Shown here piece after piece: positions 1 through 12,015 of a stretch of DNA of 64,000 bases (its first letter is position 1; each line of letters begins with the position of its first letter). The notes below the pieces were generated by a model, which worked only from the letters and a program-made list of their open reading frames with translations, was not told the DNA's origin and did no database searches. The DNA comes from Pseudomonas muyukensis (GTDB lineage: Bacteria; Pseudomonadota; Gammaproteobacteria; Pseudomonadales; Pseudomonadaceae), in contig NZ_CP077073.1 of NCBI RefSeq assembly GCF_019139535.1, positions 5,112,501 through 5,176,500 of the forward strand. Direction: 5' to 3'. Both the position numbers and the translations under genes were made by a program.

Positions 1-102
1 GAAGGCAAGTACTGGCCACCGGTGGGCCGGGTCGACAACGTGTTCGGCGACCGCAACCTGGTCTGCGCCTGCCCGTCGATCGAGAGCTATCAGGACGTCT
101 GA
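1..102 (+). CDS. gcvP: Glycine dehydrogenase (P-protein), C-terminal end only
   Basis: The window opens inside a reading frame that ends with 33 residues containing [20 protein letters not shown] and a C-A-C-P-S stretch, which is the conserved C-terminus of the pyridoxal-phosphate glycine decarboxylase of the glycine cleavage system. The rest of the gene lies upstream of the window. The following genes sdaA and gcvT fit the usual Pseudomonas order gcvH-gcvP-sdaA-gcvT, in which glycine-derived one-carbon units and serine breakdown are encoded together. Identification rests on the tail sequence plus context. Confidence 0.9.
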   Translation, partial: EGKYWPPVGRVDNVFGDRNLVCACPSIESYQDV

Positions 103-108
103 TCGGGT

Positions 109-207
109 GGGGCCGCTGCGCGCCCCATCGCCGGCAAGCCGGCTCCCACAGGGTCAGCGCTAACCTGTGGGAGCCGGCTTGCCGGCGATGGGCTGCGTAG
201 CAGCCCC
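109..207. repeat. REP-type inverted pair between gcvP and sdaA
   Basis: Two near-perfect inverted arms, each about 29 bases with a core reading gggagccggcttgccggcga, face each other around a short AT-richer loop and are bordered by ggggc/gcccc outer arms. This matches Pseudomonas repetitive extragenic palindromes, which often sit in pairs between genes. It would form a large hairpin in the gcvP-sdaA mRNA. Confidence 0.8.
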
Positions 208-242
208 AATGGGTTTACCGGCTGTCATCAGGAGGAACCACC

Positions 243-1619
<1,377 letters not shown>

Positions 1620-1645
1620 CCCGAATAAAAACCAAGGAGTCACCG

Positions 1646-2767
1646 ATGTCCGAAACACTGCACAAGACCCCGCTGCACGCCCTGCATCTGGAACTGGGCG
1701 CGCGCATGGTGCCGTTCGCCGGCTACGACATGCCCGTGCAGTACCCGCTGGGCGTGCTCAAGGAACACCTGCACACCCGCGAGCAGGCTGGCCTGTTCGA
1801 TGTCTCGCACATGGGCCAGATCATCCTGCGCGGCAGCGACGCCGCCCGCGCCCTGGAAACCCTGGTGCCGGTGGACATCCTCGACCTGCCGGTGGGCATG
1901 CAGCGCTACGCCATGTTCACCAACGCCGAGGGCGGCATCCTCGACGACCTGATGGTCGCCAACCTGGGTGACGACACGTTGTTCCTGGTGGTCAACGCCG
2001 CCTGCAAGGACCAGGACCTGGCCCACCTGCGCAAGCATATCGGTGATCGCTGCGAGATCCAGCCGCTGTTCGAGGAACGCGCCCTGCTCGCCCTGCAAGG
2101 CCCGGCGGCGGTCAAGGTGCTGGAGCGCCTGGCCCCGGAAGTGGCCAGCATGACGTTCATGCAGTTGCGCCCGGTCAGCCTGCTGGGCAACGATTGCTTC
2201 GTCAGCCGCTCGGGCTACACCGGCGAGGACGGCTACGAGATCTCGGTGCCGGCCGCCGCCGCCGACACCCTGGCCCGTCGCCTGCTGGCCGAGCCCGAGG
2301 TCCAGCCGATCGGCCTGGGCGCGCGCGACTCGCTGCGCCTGGAAGCCGGCCTGTGCCTGTACGGCCACGACATGGACACCACCACCACGCCGATCGAAGC
2401 CAGCCTGTTGTGGGCCATCTCCAAGGTGCGCCGCGCCGATGGCGCACGGGCCGGTGGCTTCCCAGGTGCCGATACCGTGTTTGCCCAACAACAGACCGGC
2501 GTGGCGCGCAAGCGCGTAGGCCTTCTGCCCCAGGAGCGCACGCCTGTGCGTGAGGGCGCGCAGATCGTCGACCAGGCGGGCAAGGTGGTCGGCGAAGTGT
2601 GCAGCGGCGGATTCGGCCCGACGCTCGGCGCGCCCGTGACCATGGGCTATGTCGATAGCGAACATGCGGCCCTCGACACGGCGTTGTTTGCCGTTGTCCG
2701 TGGCAAGCAAGTTGCCCTGAAAGTCAGCAAAATGCCTTTCGTGGCGCAGCGTTACTACCGTGGCTGA
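1646..2767 (+). CDS. gcvT: Aminomethyltransferase (T-protein of glycine cleavage system)
   Basis: Transfers the aminomethyl group from lipoylated H-protein to tetrahydrofolate, releasing ammonia and 5,10-methylene-THF. The 373-residue protein shows the GcvT folate-binding features: an early GYDMPVQYP segment, FDVSHMGQ near residue 50, SRSGYTGEDGYE about residue 190, and the C-terminal barrel with SGGFGPTLG. The frame is open far upstream through sdaA, but the ATG at 1646 is chosen because it follows AAGGAG at about eight bases and matches family starts. It trails sdaA by 26 bases, so it is very likely cotranscribed. Confidence 0.96.
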   Translation: MSETLHKTPLHALHLELGARMVPFAGYDMPVQYPLGVLKEHLHTREQAGLFDVSHMGQIILRGSDAARALETLVPVDILDLPVGMQRYAMFTNAEGGILDDLMVANLGDDTLFLVVNAACKDQDLAHLRKHIGDRCEIQPLFEERALLALQGPAAVKVLERLAPEVASMTFMQLRPVSLLGNDCFVSRSGYTGEDGYEISVPAAAADTLARRLLAEPEVQPIGLGARDSLRLEAGLCLYGHDMDTTTTPIEASLLWAISKVRRADGARAGGFPGADTVFAQQQTGVARKRVGLLPQERTPVREGAQIVDQAGKVVGEVCSGGFGPTLGAPVTMGYVDSEHAALDTALFAVVRGKQVALKVSKMPFVAQRYYRG

Positions 2768-2775
2768 ATGAGTGG

Positions 2776-2816
2776 ATTGGACGGGTTCGACATATTCGTT
2801 TTCGAACCTGTCCAAT
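2776..2816 (+). terminator. Long hairpin just after gcvT, possible terminator
   Basis: Fifteen-base arms (attggacgggttcga and tcgaacctgtccaat) pair with one G-T wobble around an 11-base loop, starting nine bases after the gcvT stop codon. There is no clean T-run, so it may be a 3'-end stabiliser rather than an intrinsic terminator. Confidence 0.45.
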
Positions 2817-3114
2817 AACTTCTGAACATAGCGCCAGGCCAGGCGCCACGCCGTTTCCGACAAATCGTTCGGTGATCGGGAAAAGCCTGATTTTCACCCA
2901 CCGGAAGGGCTTGTTTTTCGCTCGGCAGTTGGCGTAGAGTCACTGCACTGTGTTTGCATGGGTCGCAACAGTTCGTGACCTGGGCCAGTAGCTGCAATCT
3001 GCTACAACCCGTTCGACGTCTCTTACTTTCCTGCAACCCAGCCCGGTAATCTTTCACTGACAAACCCGTGAAAGAAACTGTCATCAAAATTTAAGTTTCA
3101 TAGGAAATAAGACA
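2817..3114 (+). promoter_or_regulatory. Non-coding leader and promoter region of the cold-shock gene
   Basis: About 300 bases without a supportable gene. Base composition turns AT-richer towards the end, and AGGAAATAAGACA precedes the cspA start codon as its ribosome-binding site. Long 5' untranslated leaders are usual for CspA-family genes, but no exact promoter hexamers could be assigned here. Confidence 0.4.
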
Positions 3115-3327
3115 ATGGCTGAGCGTCAGAACGGTACCGTCAAGTGGTTCAATGACGAGAAAGGTTACGGCTTCATCACCCCAGAAAGCGGTGCTGATCT
3201 GTTTGTTCACTTCCGCGCCATTCAGGGCAACGGCTTCAAGAGCCTGAAAGAAGGCCAGAAAGTCACCTTCGTTGCAGTGCAGGGCCAGAAAGGCATGCAG
3301 GCTGACGAAGTTCAAGTCGCTGAATAA
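3115..3327 (+). CDS. cspA: Cold-shock domain protein, CspA family
   Basis: A 70-residue single cold-shock domain protein that binds single-stranded RNA and DNA and melts structured mRNA. The two RNA-binding motifs are visible as KGYGFITP (residues about 17-24) and DLFVHFRAI (about 30-38). Length and sequence fit the family exactly. The codons are less extreme in GC than in neighbours, as is common for highly expressed Pseudomonas genes. It is monocistronic: a clear intrinsic terminator follows 15 bases after the stop codon. Which cold-shock paralogue it corresponds to, and whether it is cold-induced or constitutive, cannot be told from sequence. Confidence 0.93.
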   Translation: MAERQNGTVKWFNDEKGYGFITPESGADLFVHFRAIQGNGFKSLKEGQKVTFVAVQGQKGMQADEVQVAE

Positions 3328-3342
3328 GACTGGATCCGTCTC

Positions 3343-3378
3343 AAAAAAGCCCCTGTGTTGACGCACAGGGGCTTTTTT
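3343..3378 (+). terminator. Intrinsic terminator after cspA
   Basis: The stem aagcccctgtg / cacaggggctt is closed by a six-base loop, with six As before it and six Ts after it. It is a textbook rho-independent terminator that could also work on the opposite strand. Confidence 0.93.
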
Positions 3379-3427
3379 GTGCCTGTAATTCCCTAGAATG
3401 GGCCTTTGCCATCCGGAGCTGTCATGC

Positions 3428-3916
3428 ATGTCCAAGCCTTTGCTCATTCCCCAGGGTGATTTTCCAGCGGTCGGCCTGGGCCGTCGCCTGGCCGCGATGT
3501 TCTACGACTTCCTGCTGTGCACCGCCCTGCTGATCGTGACCGCCGGCGCCTACAAGATGATCCAGATGGCGATCATCGGCGAGGCGCGCATGCGCGAGCT
3601 GACCGACGCCGGGGCGCTGGATGGCGACCCGCTGCTGTCGACAATCCTGGTGTTCGCCCTGTTCGGTTTCTTCGCCAAGTTCTGGACCCATGGCGGCCAG
3701 ACCCTGGGCATGCAGGTGTGGGGCGTGCGCGTGCAGAACGCCGATGGTAGCGCCATCAGCCTGTGGCAGGCGCTGCTGCGTTTCGTGGTGGCGATCGCCT
3801 CGTGGCTATGCCTGGGGCTGGGCTTCATCTGGTCGTTGTTCGACCAACGTAAACGCAGCTGGCATGACATCTACTCCGAGACCCAACTGGTACGCCTGCC
3901 CAAACGCAAGAAATAG
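3428..3916 (+). CDS. RDD family integral membrane protein
   Basis: A 162-residue inner-membrane protein with an N-terminal GLGRRLAAMFYDFLL segment (the R..D pattern that names the RDD family) and three hydrophobic spans at roughly residues 25-45, 70-90 and 115-140. The C-terminus DQRKRSWHDIYSETQLV is also typical. The ATG at 3428 is preferred over the in-frame ATG at 3398 because the conserved N-terminus begins shortly after it. RDD proteins are of uncertain function; a role in ion transport has been suggested for some members. It sits between two transcription-ending structures, so it is probably a single-gene unit. Confidence 0.85.
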   Translation: MSKPLLIPQGDFPAVGLGRRLAAMFYDFLLCTALLIVTAGAYKMIQMAIIGEARMRELTDAGALDGDPLLSTILVFALFGFFAKFWTHGGQTLGMQVWGVRVQNADGSAISLWQALLRFVVAIASWLCLGLGFIWSLFDQRKRSWHDIYSETQLVRLPKRKK

Positions 3917-3929
3917 CCAGCACAGATCC

Positions 3930-3996
3930 CCTGTAGGAGCCAGCCTTGCTGGCGAACCCTGCCCCCCGGTTCGCCAGCAAGGCTGGCTCCTACAGG
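3930..3996. repeat. REP-type inverted pair
   Basis: Arms cctgtaggagccagccttgc and its complement (ending ggctggctcctacagg) surround a C-rich loop. The element lies between the convergent ends of the RDD gene and lptG, a common location for this repeat class. Confidence 0.85.
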
Positions 3997-3999
3997 CAC

Positions 4000-4024
4000 A
4001 AAAAAGCCGACCCTGGGGTCGGCT
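4000..4024 (-). terminator. Intrinsic terminator after lptG
   Basis: On the minus strand the stem agccgacccc/gggtcggct is followed by six Ts, giving a clean rho-independent terminator for the lptF-lptG transcript. On the plus strand the T-run is interrupted, so it would act weakly for the RDD gene. Confidence 0.85.
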
Positions 4025-4038
4025 TCTTGTTTGGCGGA

Positions 4039-5100
4039 TCAGCCCGCCCTGCGCATCAGCCACAAACCGGCCAGCGCACAGATGCCGGCGGGTATCACCA
4101 CCGCCAGCAACGGTGGGAAGCCGAACACCTGGCTCGACGGCCCCAGCAGATCACCCGCAATACGGAACACGAAGCCCACCAGCACGCCGGTGAACACGCG
4201 CTGGCCAAGGGTCACCGAACGCAGCGGGCCGAAGATGAACGAAATCGCCATCAACACCAGCGCCGCGGTGACTGCCGGCTGCAGCACCTTGGTCCAGAAC
4301 GCCAGCCAGTAACGGGAGTTGTTCAGCCCCTGGTCGGACAGGTAGTGGATGTAGTCCCACAACCCGGTGATCGACAGCGACTCCGGTGCCAACACCACGG
4401 TATTGAGCAATTCCGGGGTCACCGAAACATCCCAGACTTCTTCAGGCGCGTTGACCACTTCGGTGTGGTCGCCACGGAAATAGGTCGTGGCCACATCGTT
4501 CAGCACCCACTTGCCGTCCTGATACTGCGCGCGACGGGCGAAGCTGGAGGTCTGGATCTTGCGCTCGTCGTCGAAGCGGTAGCGGGTCACGCCGAGCAAC
4601 AGGCCGTTGGGCTGCACCGAGTTGATGTGCACGAACTCCTCGCCCTGGCGATGCCACATGCCGCGCTTGGAGCTTTGCGCCTCGCCACCGCCCTGGGCCA
4701 GCGAACGGTCGGCCTGGGCCTTGTTCTCGGTGACCGGGGCGACGTATTCGCCAATCAGCAGGCCGACCAGCATCAGCACCAGCATCGGCTTCATCACCGC
4801 CCAGACGATACGGCCGATGGACACCCCGGCAGCGCGCATGATGGTCAGTTCGCTGCTGCTGGCCAGGCTACCCAGGCCAATCAGGCAGCCGATCAGGGCC
4901 GCCATCGGCAGCATGTCGTAGAGCCGGCGCGGCGCCGTGAGCAGCACATAGGCGCTGGCATCCATCACCGTGTAGGTATTGCTCAAATCGCTCATCTCGT
5001 CGATGAAGGCGAACAGCGAGGCCAGGCCGAGGATGATGCCGAGCACGGCGAGGATCGCCAGCAGCACGCTCTGGCCGATGTAGCGGTCCAGTTTAACCAC
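4039..5100 (-). CDS. lptG: LPS export ABC transporter permease LptG
   Basis: One of the two permease subunits of LptB2FG, which extracts lipopolysaccharide from the inner membrane and pushes it onto the LptC-LptA bridge. The 353-residue protein has an N-terminal group of membrane spans (LDRYIGQSVLLAILAVLGII), a periplasmic beta-jellyroll middle, and C-terminal spans. The GTG at 5100 is chosen because translation then begins at VKLDRYIG, the usual family start; an ATG at 5127 would add nine residues inside lptF. The gene overlaps the end of lptF by 8 bases, implying translational coupling. Its partners lptC, lptA and lptB are at about 29-31 kb. Confidence 0.93.
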   Translation of the reverse strand: MVKLDRYIGQSVLLAILAVLGIILGLASLFAFIDEMSDLSNTYTVMDASAYVLLTAPRRLYDMLPMAALIGCLIGLGSLASSSELTIMRAAGVSIGRIVWAVMKPMLVLMLVGLLIGEYVAPVTENKAQADRSLAQGGGEAQSSKRGMWHRQGEEFVHINSVQPNGLLLGVTRYRFDDERKIQTSSFARRAQYQDGKWVLNDVATTYFRGDHTEVVNAPEEVWDVSVTPELLNTVVLAPESLSITGLWDYIHYLSDQGLNNSRYWLAFWTKVLQPAVTAALVLMAISFIFGPLRSVTLGQRVFTGVLVGFVFRIAGDLLGPSSQVFGFPPLLAVVIPAGICALAGLWLMRRAG

Positions 5101-6208
5101 GGGCCACCTCCGCACGACGCGCGGCACGCTTGAGGCGCAGCGGCTCCCAGTACATCAAGCCGAGGCCGATCAGCAGGAACAGGGCATGGACCCACCAGAT
5201 ACCCAGCGAGAGGGGCAGCTTGCCCTTCTCCAGGGCGCCGCGCACGGAAATCAGCATTGTCAGATAGGCCATGTACAGGAGGATCGCCGGCAGCAGCTTG
5301 AGGAAGCGGCCCTGGCGAGGATTGACGCGCGACAGCGGCACGGCCAGCAGGGTCACCACGAACACCAGCAGCGGCAGCGACAGGCGCCACTGCAGCTCGG
5401 CACGCTCGCGCACGCCGTCATGACCGATCAGGTCGCGGGTCGGGATCGCCTCGCGTTCGGTCACCTCCTGGGCGACCTCAGGCTTGGGCAGCAGCACGCC
5501 GTAGGTGTCGTACTTGATCGCACGGTAGTCGGCCTGGCCGGGGTTGCCGTCGTAGCGGTAGCCGTTTTCCAGCACCAGGTAGCGGTTGCCGTCGGCCTGC
5601 ACCTCCTGGTGGCCCTTTTCGGCGACCAGTACCGAAGGCGCGCGGTCCTTGGTCTTGTCCTGGTTGAAGCGTTTCTCGGAGATGAACACCCCGGCCAGGT
5701 TGACGCGGTCATCGGACAGCTGCTCGGTGTAGGTCACCCGCGAACCGTCGCGCAGGGTCTGGAAACGGCCCGGCACCAGGGTGTCGAACTCGGTCAGGGC
5801 GTCCTGCTGGGCGATGATCTTCTGCACCTGGGCCACGCCCAGGGGGGCCAGGCTCAGGCTCAGCCAGGCCACCAGCAGGGCGATCAACGCCGCCGGCGCC
5901 ATGGTCATCGCCAGCAGGCGCTGCTGGCTCATGCCGGTCGCCGAGAGCACGGTCATCTCGCTTTCGAGATACAGCCGGCCATAGGCAAGCAGGATGCCGA
6001 GGAACAGCCCCAGCGGCAGGATCAGTTGCAGGAACCCCGGCAGGCGGAAGCCCATGATCATGAACAGCACGCTCGGGTCGAGCACGCCCTGGGCCGCCTG
6101 GGCCAGGTACTTGATGAAGCGCCCGCTCATGATGATCACCAGCAGCACGGCGCTGACGGCGCTCAAGGTCACCAGGACCTCGCGGGACAGATAACGAAAG
6201 ACGATCAA
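5093..6208 (-). CDS. lptF: LPS export ABC transporter permease LptF
   Basis: Partner of LptG in the LPS extractor. The 371-residue YjgP/YjgQ-family protein shows N-terminal spans, a periplasmic jellyroll domain (about residues 130-250) and three C-terminal spans. A TTG at 6208 is proposed as the start: AGGAG lies eight bases before it and the product then begins with IVFRYLSREVL, the common N-terminus. The GTG at 6217 overlaps that same Shine-Dalgarno sequence and is unlikely. It is the first gene of the lptFG pair and diverges from pepA, as in many gammaproteobacteria. Confidence 0.93.
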   Translation of the reverse strand: MIVFRYLSREVLVTLSAVSAVLLVIIMSGRFIKYLAQAAQGVLDPSVLFMIMGFRLPGFLQLILPLGLFLGILLAYGRLYLESEMTVLSATGMSQQRLLAMTMAPAALIALLVAWLSLSLAPLGVAQVQKIIAQQDALTEFDTLVPGRFQTLRDGSRVTYTEQLSDDRVNLAGVFISEKRFNQDKTKDRAPSVLVAEKGHQEVQADGNRYLVLENGYRYDGNPGQADYRAIKYDTYGVLLPKPEVAQEVTEREAIPTRDLIGHDGVRERAELQWRLSLPLLVFVVTLLAVPLSRVNPRQGRFLKLLPAILLYMAYLTMLISVRGALEKGKLPLSLGIWWVHALFLLIGLGLMYWEPLRLKRAARRAEVARG

Positions 6209-7992
<1,784 letters not shown>

Positions 7993-8044
7993 TGGCGCCC
8001 CACCGCTGGCGCCCTCGCGCGCCGGCGGCGGGCACTGACCGACC

Positions 8045-8473
8045 ATGAGCCAAGTCGACTTCTACATCTTGCCCACCGACGCCCTGTCGGCGCGGCTGGA
8101 TTTCGCCTGCAAACTCTGTGAAAAGGCCTGGCGCCTCGGCCATCGGGTGTACCTGCATTGCCAGGACGAGGCGCAACGCAGCGAGCTCGACCTGCGCCTG
8201 TGGCAGTTCAAGGGCGAGGCCTTCGTGCCCCACGACCACGCCGAACAGTACCCGGACGCCATTGTCGCGCTGGGCATCGGCAGCGAGGCCGGCGAACACC
8301 GCGACCTGCTGATCAACCTGGGCGGCGATGTCCCCGCCTTCGTCGGCCAGTTCGCGCGGGTCGCCGAGATCGTCGTCGAGGAACCAGCCATCCGCCTGGC
8401 CGCCCGCGAGCGATTCCGTTTCTACCGCGAACAGGGCTATGCTCTGCAAGACCACCGCTTACAGCGACTTTGA
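8045..8473 (+). CDS. holC: DNA polymerase III chi subunit
   Basis: The 142-residue chi subunit bridges the clamp-loader complex to single-strand binding protein at the replication fork. The sequence shows the HolC pattern: a FYILP opening, KLCEKAWRLGHRVYLHC at about residues 23-40, WQFKGEAFVPHD, and a C-terminal ERFRFYREQGYALQDHRL helix. It sits between pepA and valS, its standard neighbours. It starts 52 bases after pepA and ends five bases before the next small gene. Confidence 0.93.
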   Translation: MSQVDFYILPTDALSARLDFACKLCEKAWRLGHRVYLHCQDEAQRSELDLRLWQFKGEAFVPHDHAEQYPDAIVALGIGSEAGEHRDLLINLGGDVPAFVGQFARVAEIVVEEPAIRLAARERFRFYREQGYALQDHRLQRL

Positions 8474-8478
8474 CGACG

Positions 8479-8850
8479 ATGGACAAGCAGCTGAACTCCC
8501 TCACCCATTCCGCCCACCTGCTCGACGACCTCGAATCGATTCGCGAGCTGCTGGGTGACGCCAACCTGCAACCGCCCCTGCTGACCGAGACGGTCGAGCA
8601 GATTCCATTGCTGCTCGACGAACCCACCGGCGCCCCGGCGCCGGTCGCCGAGCCGGCATCTGCGCCCGCCCCCGAAGACGATGCCCAGACCCGCCGCCAG
8701 GACACCCTGCTGCACCTGGACGCCGAACTGCGCACCGCCGCCCAGCAGATCATGCAGGACGTGATCAACGACTTCACCCCGCATATCGAGACCGAGATCA
8801 AGCGCCGCCTCGATGCGCGCCTGGAGCGCCTGCTCAAGCGTTCCGAGTGA
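8479..8850 (+). CDS. Small acidic protein between holC and valS, function unknown
   Basis: A 123-residue protein beginning MDKQLNSLTHSAHLLDDLES, six bases after the holC stop codon. It has a helical N-terminal part, a proline/alanine-rich acidic linker (about residues 50-72, PTGAPAPVAEPASAPAPEDD) and a charged C-terminal helix ending EIKRRLDARLERLLKRSE. No catalytic motif is visible. Conserved placement between holC and valS and the tight spacing suggest cotranscription with the chi subunit and a possible accessory role, but this is inference from context. The C-terminal amphipathic helix could mediate oligomerisation. Confidence 0.75.
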   Translation: MDKQLNSLTHSAHLLDDLESIRELLGDANLQPPLLTETVEQIPLLLDEPTGAPAPVAEPASAPAPEDDAQTRRQDTLLHLDAELRTAAQQIMQDVINDFTPHIETEIKRRLDARLERLLKRSE

Positions 8851-8855
8851 TCCCG

Positions 8856-8915
8856 TTCGCCAGCAAGGCGGGCTCCTACGCACGATCCCCTGTAGGAGCC
8901 CGCCTTGCTGGCGAA
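8856..8915. repeat. REP-type inverted pair before valS
   Basis: Arms ttcgccagcaaggcgggctc and the complementary copy gagcccgccttgctggcgaa around an 20-base loop. It is the same palindrome class as at 3930-3996, with ggcggg in place of ggctgg, and the change is mirrored in both arms. Confidence 0.85.
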
Positions 8916-9005
8916 ATCGCTCATCCCCTCCCCTGTCGCCTGCGGCCTCCACGTTGGTTATACTTCCCGGCTTTCCCGAATTAATGCCTAAGGGTCCCGC
9001 CGCGC

Positions 9006-11852
9006 ATGGATAAGACCTACCAGCCGCACGCCATCGAAACTTCCTGGTACAACACCTGGGAGTCCGAGAACTATTTCGCCCCACAAGGTGCAGGCGAGTC
9101 CTACACCATCATGATCCCGCCGCCGAACGTCACCGGCAGCCTGCACATGGGCCACGGTTTCAACAACGCGATCATGGACGCCCTGATCCGTTTCCGCCGC
9201 ATGCAGGGTCGCGACACCCTGTGGCAGCCAGGCACCGACCACGCCGGTATCGCCACCCAGATGCTGGTGGAGCGCCAGCTCGAGGCCAAGGGCCAGAATC
9301 GCCACGACCTGGGCCGCGACAAGTTCCTGGAAAAGGTCTGGGAATGGAAGGATCAGTCGGGTGGCAACATCAGCCGCCAGATCCGCCGCCTGGGCTCGTC
9401 GGTGGACTGGAGCCGCGAGCGCTTCACCATGGACGACGGCCTGTCCGAAGCGGTCAAGGAAGCCTTCGTGCGCCTGCACGAGGACGGCCTGATCTACCGC
9501 GGCAAGCGCCTGGTCAACTGGGACACCAAGCTGCACACGGCGATCTCCGACCTCGAAGTGGAAAACCACGACGAGAAAGGCCACCTGTGGAACCTGCGCT
9601 ACCCGCTGGCCGATGGCGCCAAGACCGCCGAAGGCAAGGACCACCTGGTGGTCGCCACCACCCGTCCGGAAACCCTGCTCGGTGACGTCGCCGTCGCCGT
9701 CAACCCGACCGACGCGCGCTACCAGGCACTGATCGGCAAGTTCGTCGAACTGCCGCTGGTCGGCCGCCGCATCCCGATCATCGCCGACGACTACTGCGAT
9801 CCGGAATTCGGCACCGGCTGCGTGAAGATCACCCCGGCCCACGACTTCAACGACTACGAAGTCGGCAAACGCCACCACCTGCCGCTGCTGAACATCTTCG
9901 ACAAGAACGCCACCGTGCTGGCCGCGGTCCAGGCGTTCAACCTCGACGGCAGTGTCAACGAGCAGCTCGACACCTCGCTGCCGGCCCAATACGCCGGCCT
10001 CGACCGCTTCGTCGCGCGCAAGCAGATGGTCGCCGACCTCGACGCCCAAGGCCTGCTGGTGAGCATCGACGACCACGCCCTGAAGGTGCCCAAGGGCGAC
10101 CGCTCCGGCACCGTCATCGAGCCGTGGCTGACCGACCAGTGGTACGTCTCTACCAAGCCGCTGGCCGAGCCTGCCATTGCCGCCGTGGAAGACGGCCGCA
10201 TCCAGTTCGTGCCCAAGCAGTACGAGAACATGTATTTCTCCTGGATGCGCGACATCCAGGACTGGTGCATCAGCCGCCAGCTGTGGTGGGGCCACCGCAT
10301 CCCGGCCTGGTACGACGAGGCCGGCCAGGTCTATGTCGGCCGCGACGAGGCCGAAGTGCGCGCCAAGCACAACCTGGGCGCCGACGTAGCGCTGCGCCAG
10401 GACGACGACGTACTCGACACCTGGTTCAGCTCGGGCCTGTGGACCTTCTCCACCCTGGGCTGGCCGGAGCAGACCGAGTTCCTGAAGAAATTCCACAGCA
10501 CCGACGTGCTGGTGACCGGCTTCGACATCATCTTCTTCTGGGTTGCGCGCATGATCATGCTGACCATGCACCTGATCAAGAACGAGGACGGCACCCCGCA
10601 GGTCCCGTTCAAGACCGTGTACGTGCATGGCCTGGTGCGCGACGGCCAGGGCCAGAAGATGTCCAAGTCCAAGGGCAACGTGCTGGACCCGCTGGACATC
10701 GTCGACGGCATCACCCTCGACGCCCTGCTGGAAAAACGCACCAGCGGCATGATGCAGCCCAAGCTTGCCGAGAAGATCGCCAAGCAGACCAAGGCCGAGT
10801 TCCCCGAAGGTATCGCCAGCTACGGCACCGACGCCCTGCGCTTCACCTTCTGCTCGCTGGCCTCCACCGGCCGTGACATCAAGTTCGACATGGGCCGCGT
10901 CGAAGGCTACCGCAACTTCTGCAACAAGATCTGGAACGCCGCCCGCTACGTGCTGGACAAGGGCGAGGACTGCGGCCAGAACGGCGAGGCCTACGAGCTG
11001 TCGCTGGCCGACCGCTGGATCATCTCGCAGTTGCAGCGCACCGAAGCCGAAGTCACCCGCCAGCTCGAGCAGTTCCGCTTCGACCTGGCCAGCCAGGCGC
11101 TGTACGAGTTCATCTGGAACCAGTACTGCGACTGGTACCTGGAGTTGTCCAAGCCAGTGCTGTGGGACGAAAACGCCCCGGTCGAGCGCGCCCGCGGCAC
11201 CCGTCGCACCCTGGTGCGCGTGCTGGAAGTGGCCCTGCGCCTGGCCCACCCGTTCATGCCGTTCATCACCGAAGAGATCTGGCAGCGCATCGCGCCGCTG
11301 GCCGGCATCGACGGCAAGACCATCATGCTGCAGCCGTGGCCGGTAGCCGTCGAGGCGCGCATCGACGCCGCCGCCGAGGGCGATATCGAGTGGCTCAAGG
11401 AACTGATGGTCGGCCTGCGCAACATCCGCGCCGAGATGAACATCGGCCCAGGCAAGCCGTTGCCGCTGTTCCTGAAGAACGCCAACGCCGACGACCAGCG
11501 TCGCCTGCAGGAAAACGAAGCCCTGCTCAAGAAGCTGGCCAAGGTCGAGTCGTTCACCGTGCTGAGCGAACAGGACGAAGCACCGCTGTCGGCCACCGCC
11601 CTGGTGGGTGACCTGCAAGTGCTGGTACCCATGGCCGGCCTGATCGACAAGGACGCCGAACTGGCGCGCCTGAGCAAGGAGATCCAGCGCCTGCAAGGTG
11701 AAGTCCAGCGCGTCGGCGGCAAGCTGTCCAACGCCGCCTTCGTCGACAAGGCCCCGCCGGCGGTCATCGAGAAGGAACGCGCCAAGCTGGCCGAGTCGGA
11801 GCAGGCCCTGGCCAACTTCACCGAGCAGCACGCGCGGATTGCAGCGCTGTAA
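9006..11852 (+). CDS. valS: Valyl-tRNA synthetase
   Basis: Class I aminoacyl-tRNA synthetase that charges tRNA-Val and edits mischarged threonine. The 948-residue protein carries the HIGH motif as HMGH at residues 47-50 and KMSKS at 551-555. It also has the CP1 editing insertion between them, the anticodon-binding domain ([14 protein letters not shown]) and a C-terminal coiled coil (about 880-945, rich in E/K/A) that contacts tRNA. Length is normal for the family. It follows pepA-holC as in most Pseudomonas. An independent promoter may lie in the gap after the REP. Confidence 0.97.
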   Translation: MDKTYQPHAIETSWYNTWESENYFAPQGAGESYTIMIPPPNVTGSLHMGHGFNNAIMDALIRFRRMQGRDTLWQPGTDHAGIATQMLVERQLEAKGQNRHDLGRDKFLEKVWEWKDQSGGNISRQIRRLGSSVDWSRERFTMDDGLSEAVKEAFVRLHEDGLIYRGKRLVNWDTKLHTAISDLEVENHDEKGHLWNLRYPLADGAKTAEGKDHLVVATTRPETLLGDVAVAVNPTDARYQALIGKFVELPLVGRRIPIIADDYCDPEFGTGCVKITPAHDFNDYEVGKRHHLPLLNIFDKNATVLAAVQAFNLDGSVNEQLDTSLPAQYAGLDRFVARKQMVADLDAQGLLVSIDDHALKVPKGDRSGTVIEPWLTDQWYVSTKPLAEPAIAAVEDGRIQFVPKQYENMYFSWMRDIQDWCISRQLWWGHRIPAWYDEAGQVYVGRDEAEVRAKHNLGADVALRQDDDVLDTWFSSGLWTFSTLGWPEQTEFLKKFHSTDVLVTGFDIIFFWVARMIMLTMHLIKNEDGTPQVPFKTVYVHGLVRDGQGQKMSKSKGNVLDPLDIVDGITLDALLEKRTSGMMQPKLAEKIAKQTKAEFPEGIASYGTDALRFTFCSLASTGRDIKFDMGRVEGYRNFCNKIWNAARYVLDKGEDCGQNGEAYELSLADRWIISQLQRTEAEVTRQLEQFRFDLASQALYEFIWNQYCDWYLELSKPVLWDENAPVERARGTRRTLVRVLEVALRLAHPFMPFITEEIWQRIAPLAGIDGKTIMLQPWPVAVEARIDAAAEGDIEWLKELMVGLRNIRAEMNIGPGKPLPLFLKNANADDQRRLQENEALLKKLAKVESFTVLSEQDEAPLSATALVGDLQVLVPMAGLIDKDAELARLSKEIQRLQGEVQRVGGKLSNAAFVDKAPPAVIEKERAKLAESEQALANFTEQHARIAAL

Positions 11853-11867
11853 CAACCTGATAGACCG

Positions 11868-11990
11868 CTGGGGCCGCGTTGCGGCCCTTTCGCGACACAA
11901 GGCCGCTCCTACAGGGACGGCGCCCGATCGAGAGGCGCCGCTATCCTGTAGGAGCGGCCTTGTGTCGCGAAAGGGCTGCAAAGCAGCCCC
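11868..11990. repeat. REP-type inverted pair between valS and rlmF
   Basis: Two copies of the gtaggagcggccttgtgtcg palindrome class face each other, with outer ggggccgcgttgcggccc and gggctgcaaagcagcccc hairpins. The same class recurs at 14701-14813, 34923-35045 and 63010-63455 in this window. Confidence 0.88.
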
Positions 11991-12015
11991 AGGGCCTGCA
12001 ACACCGGATCCGACC

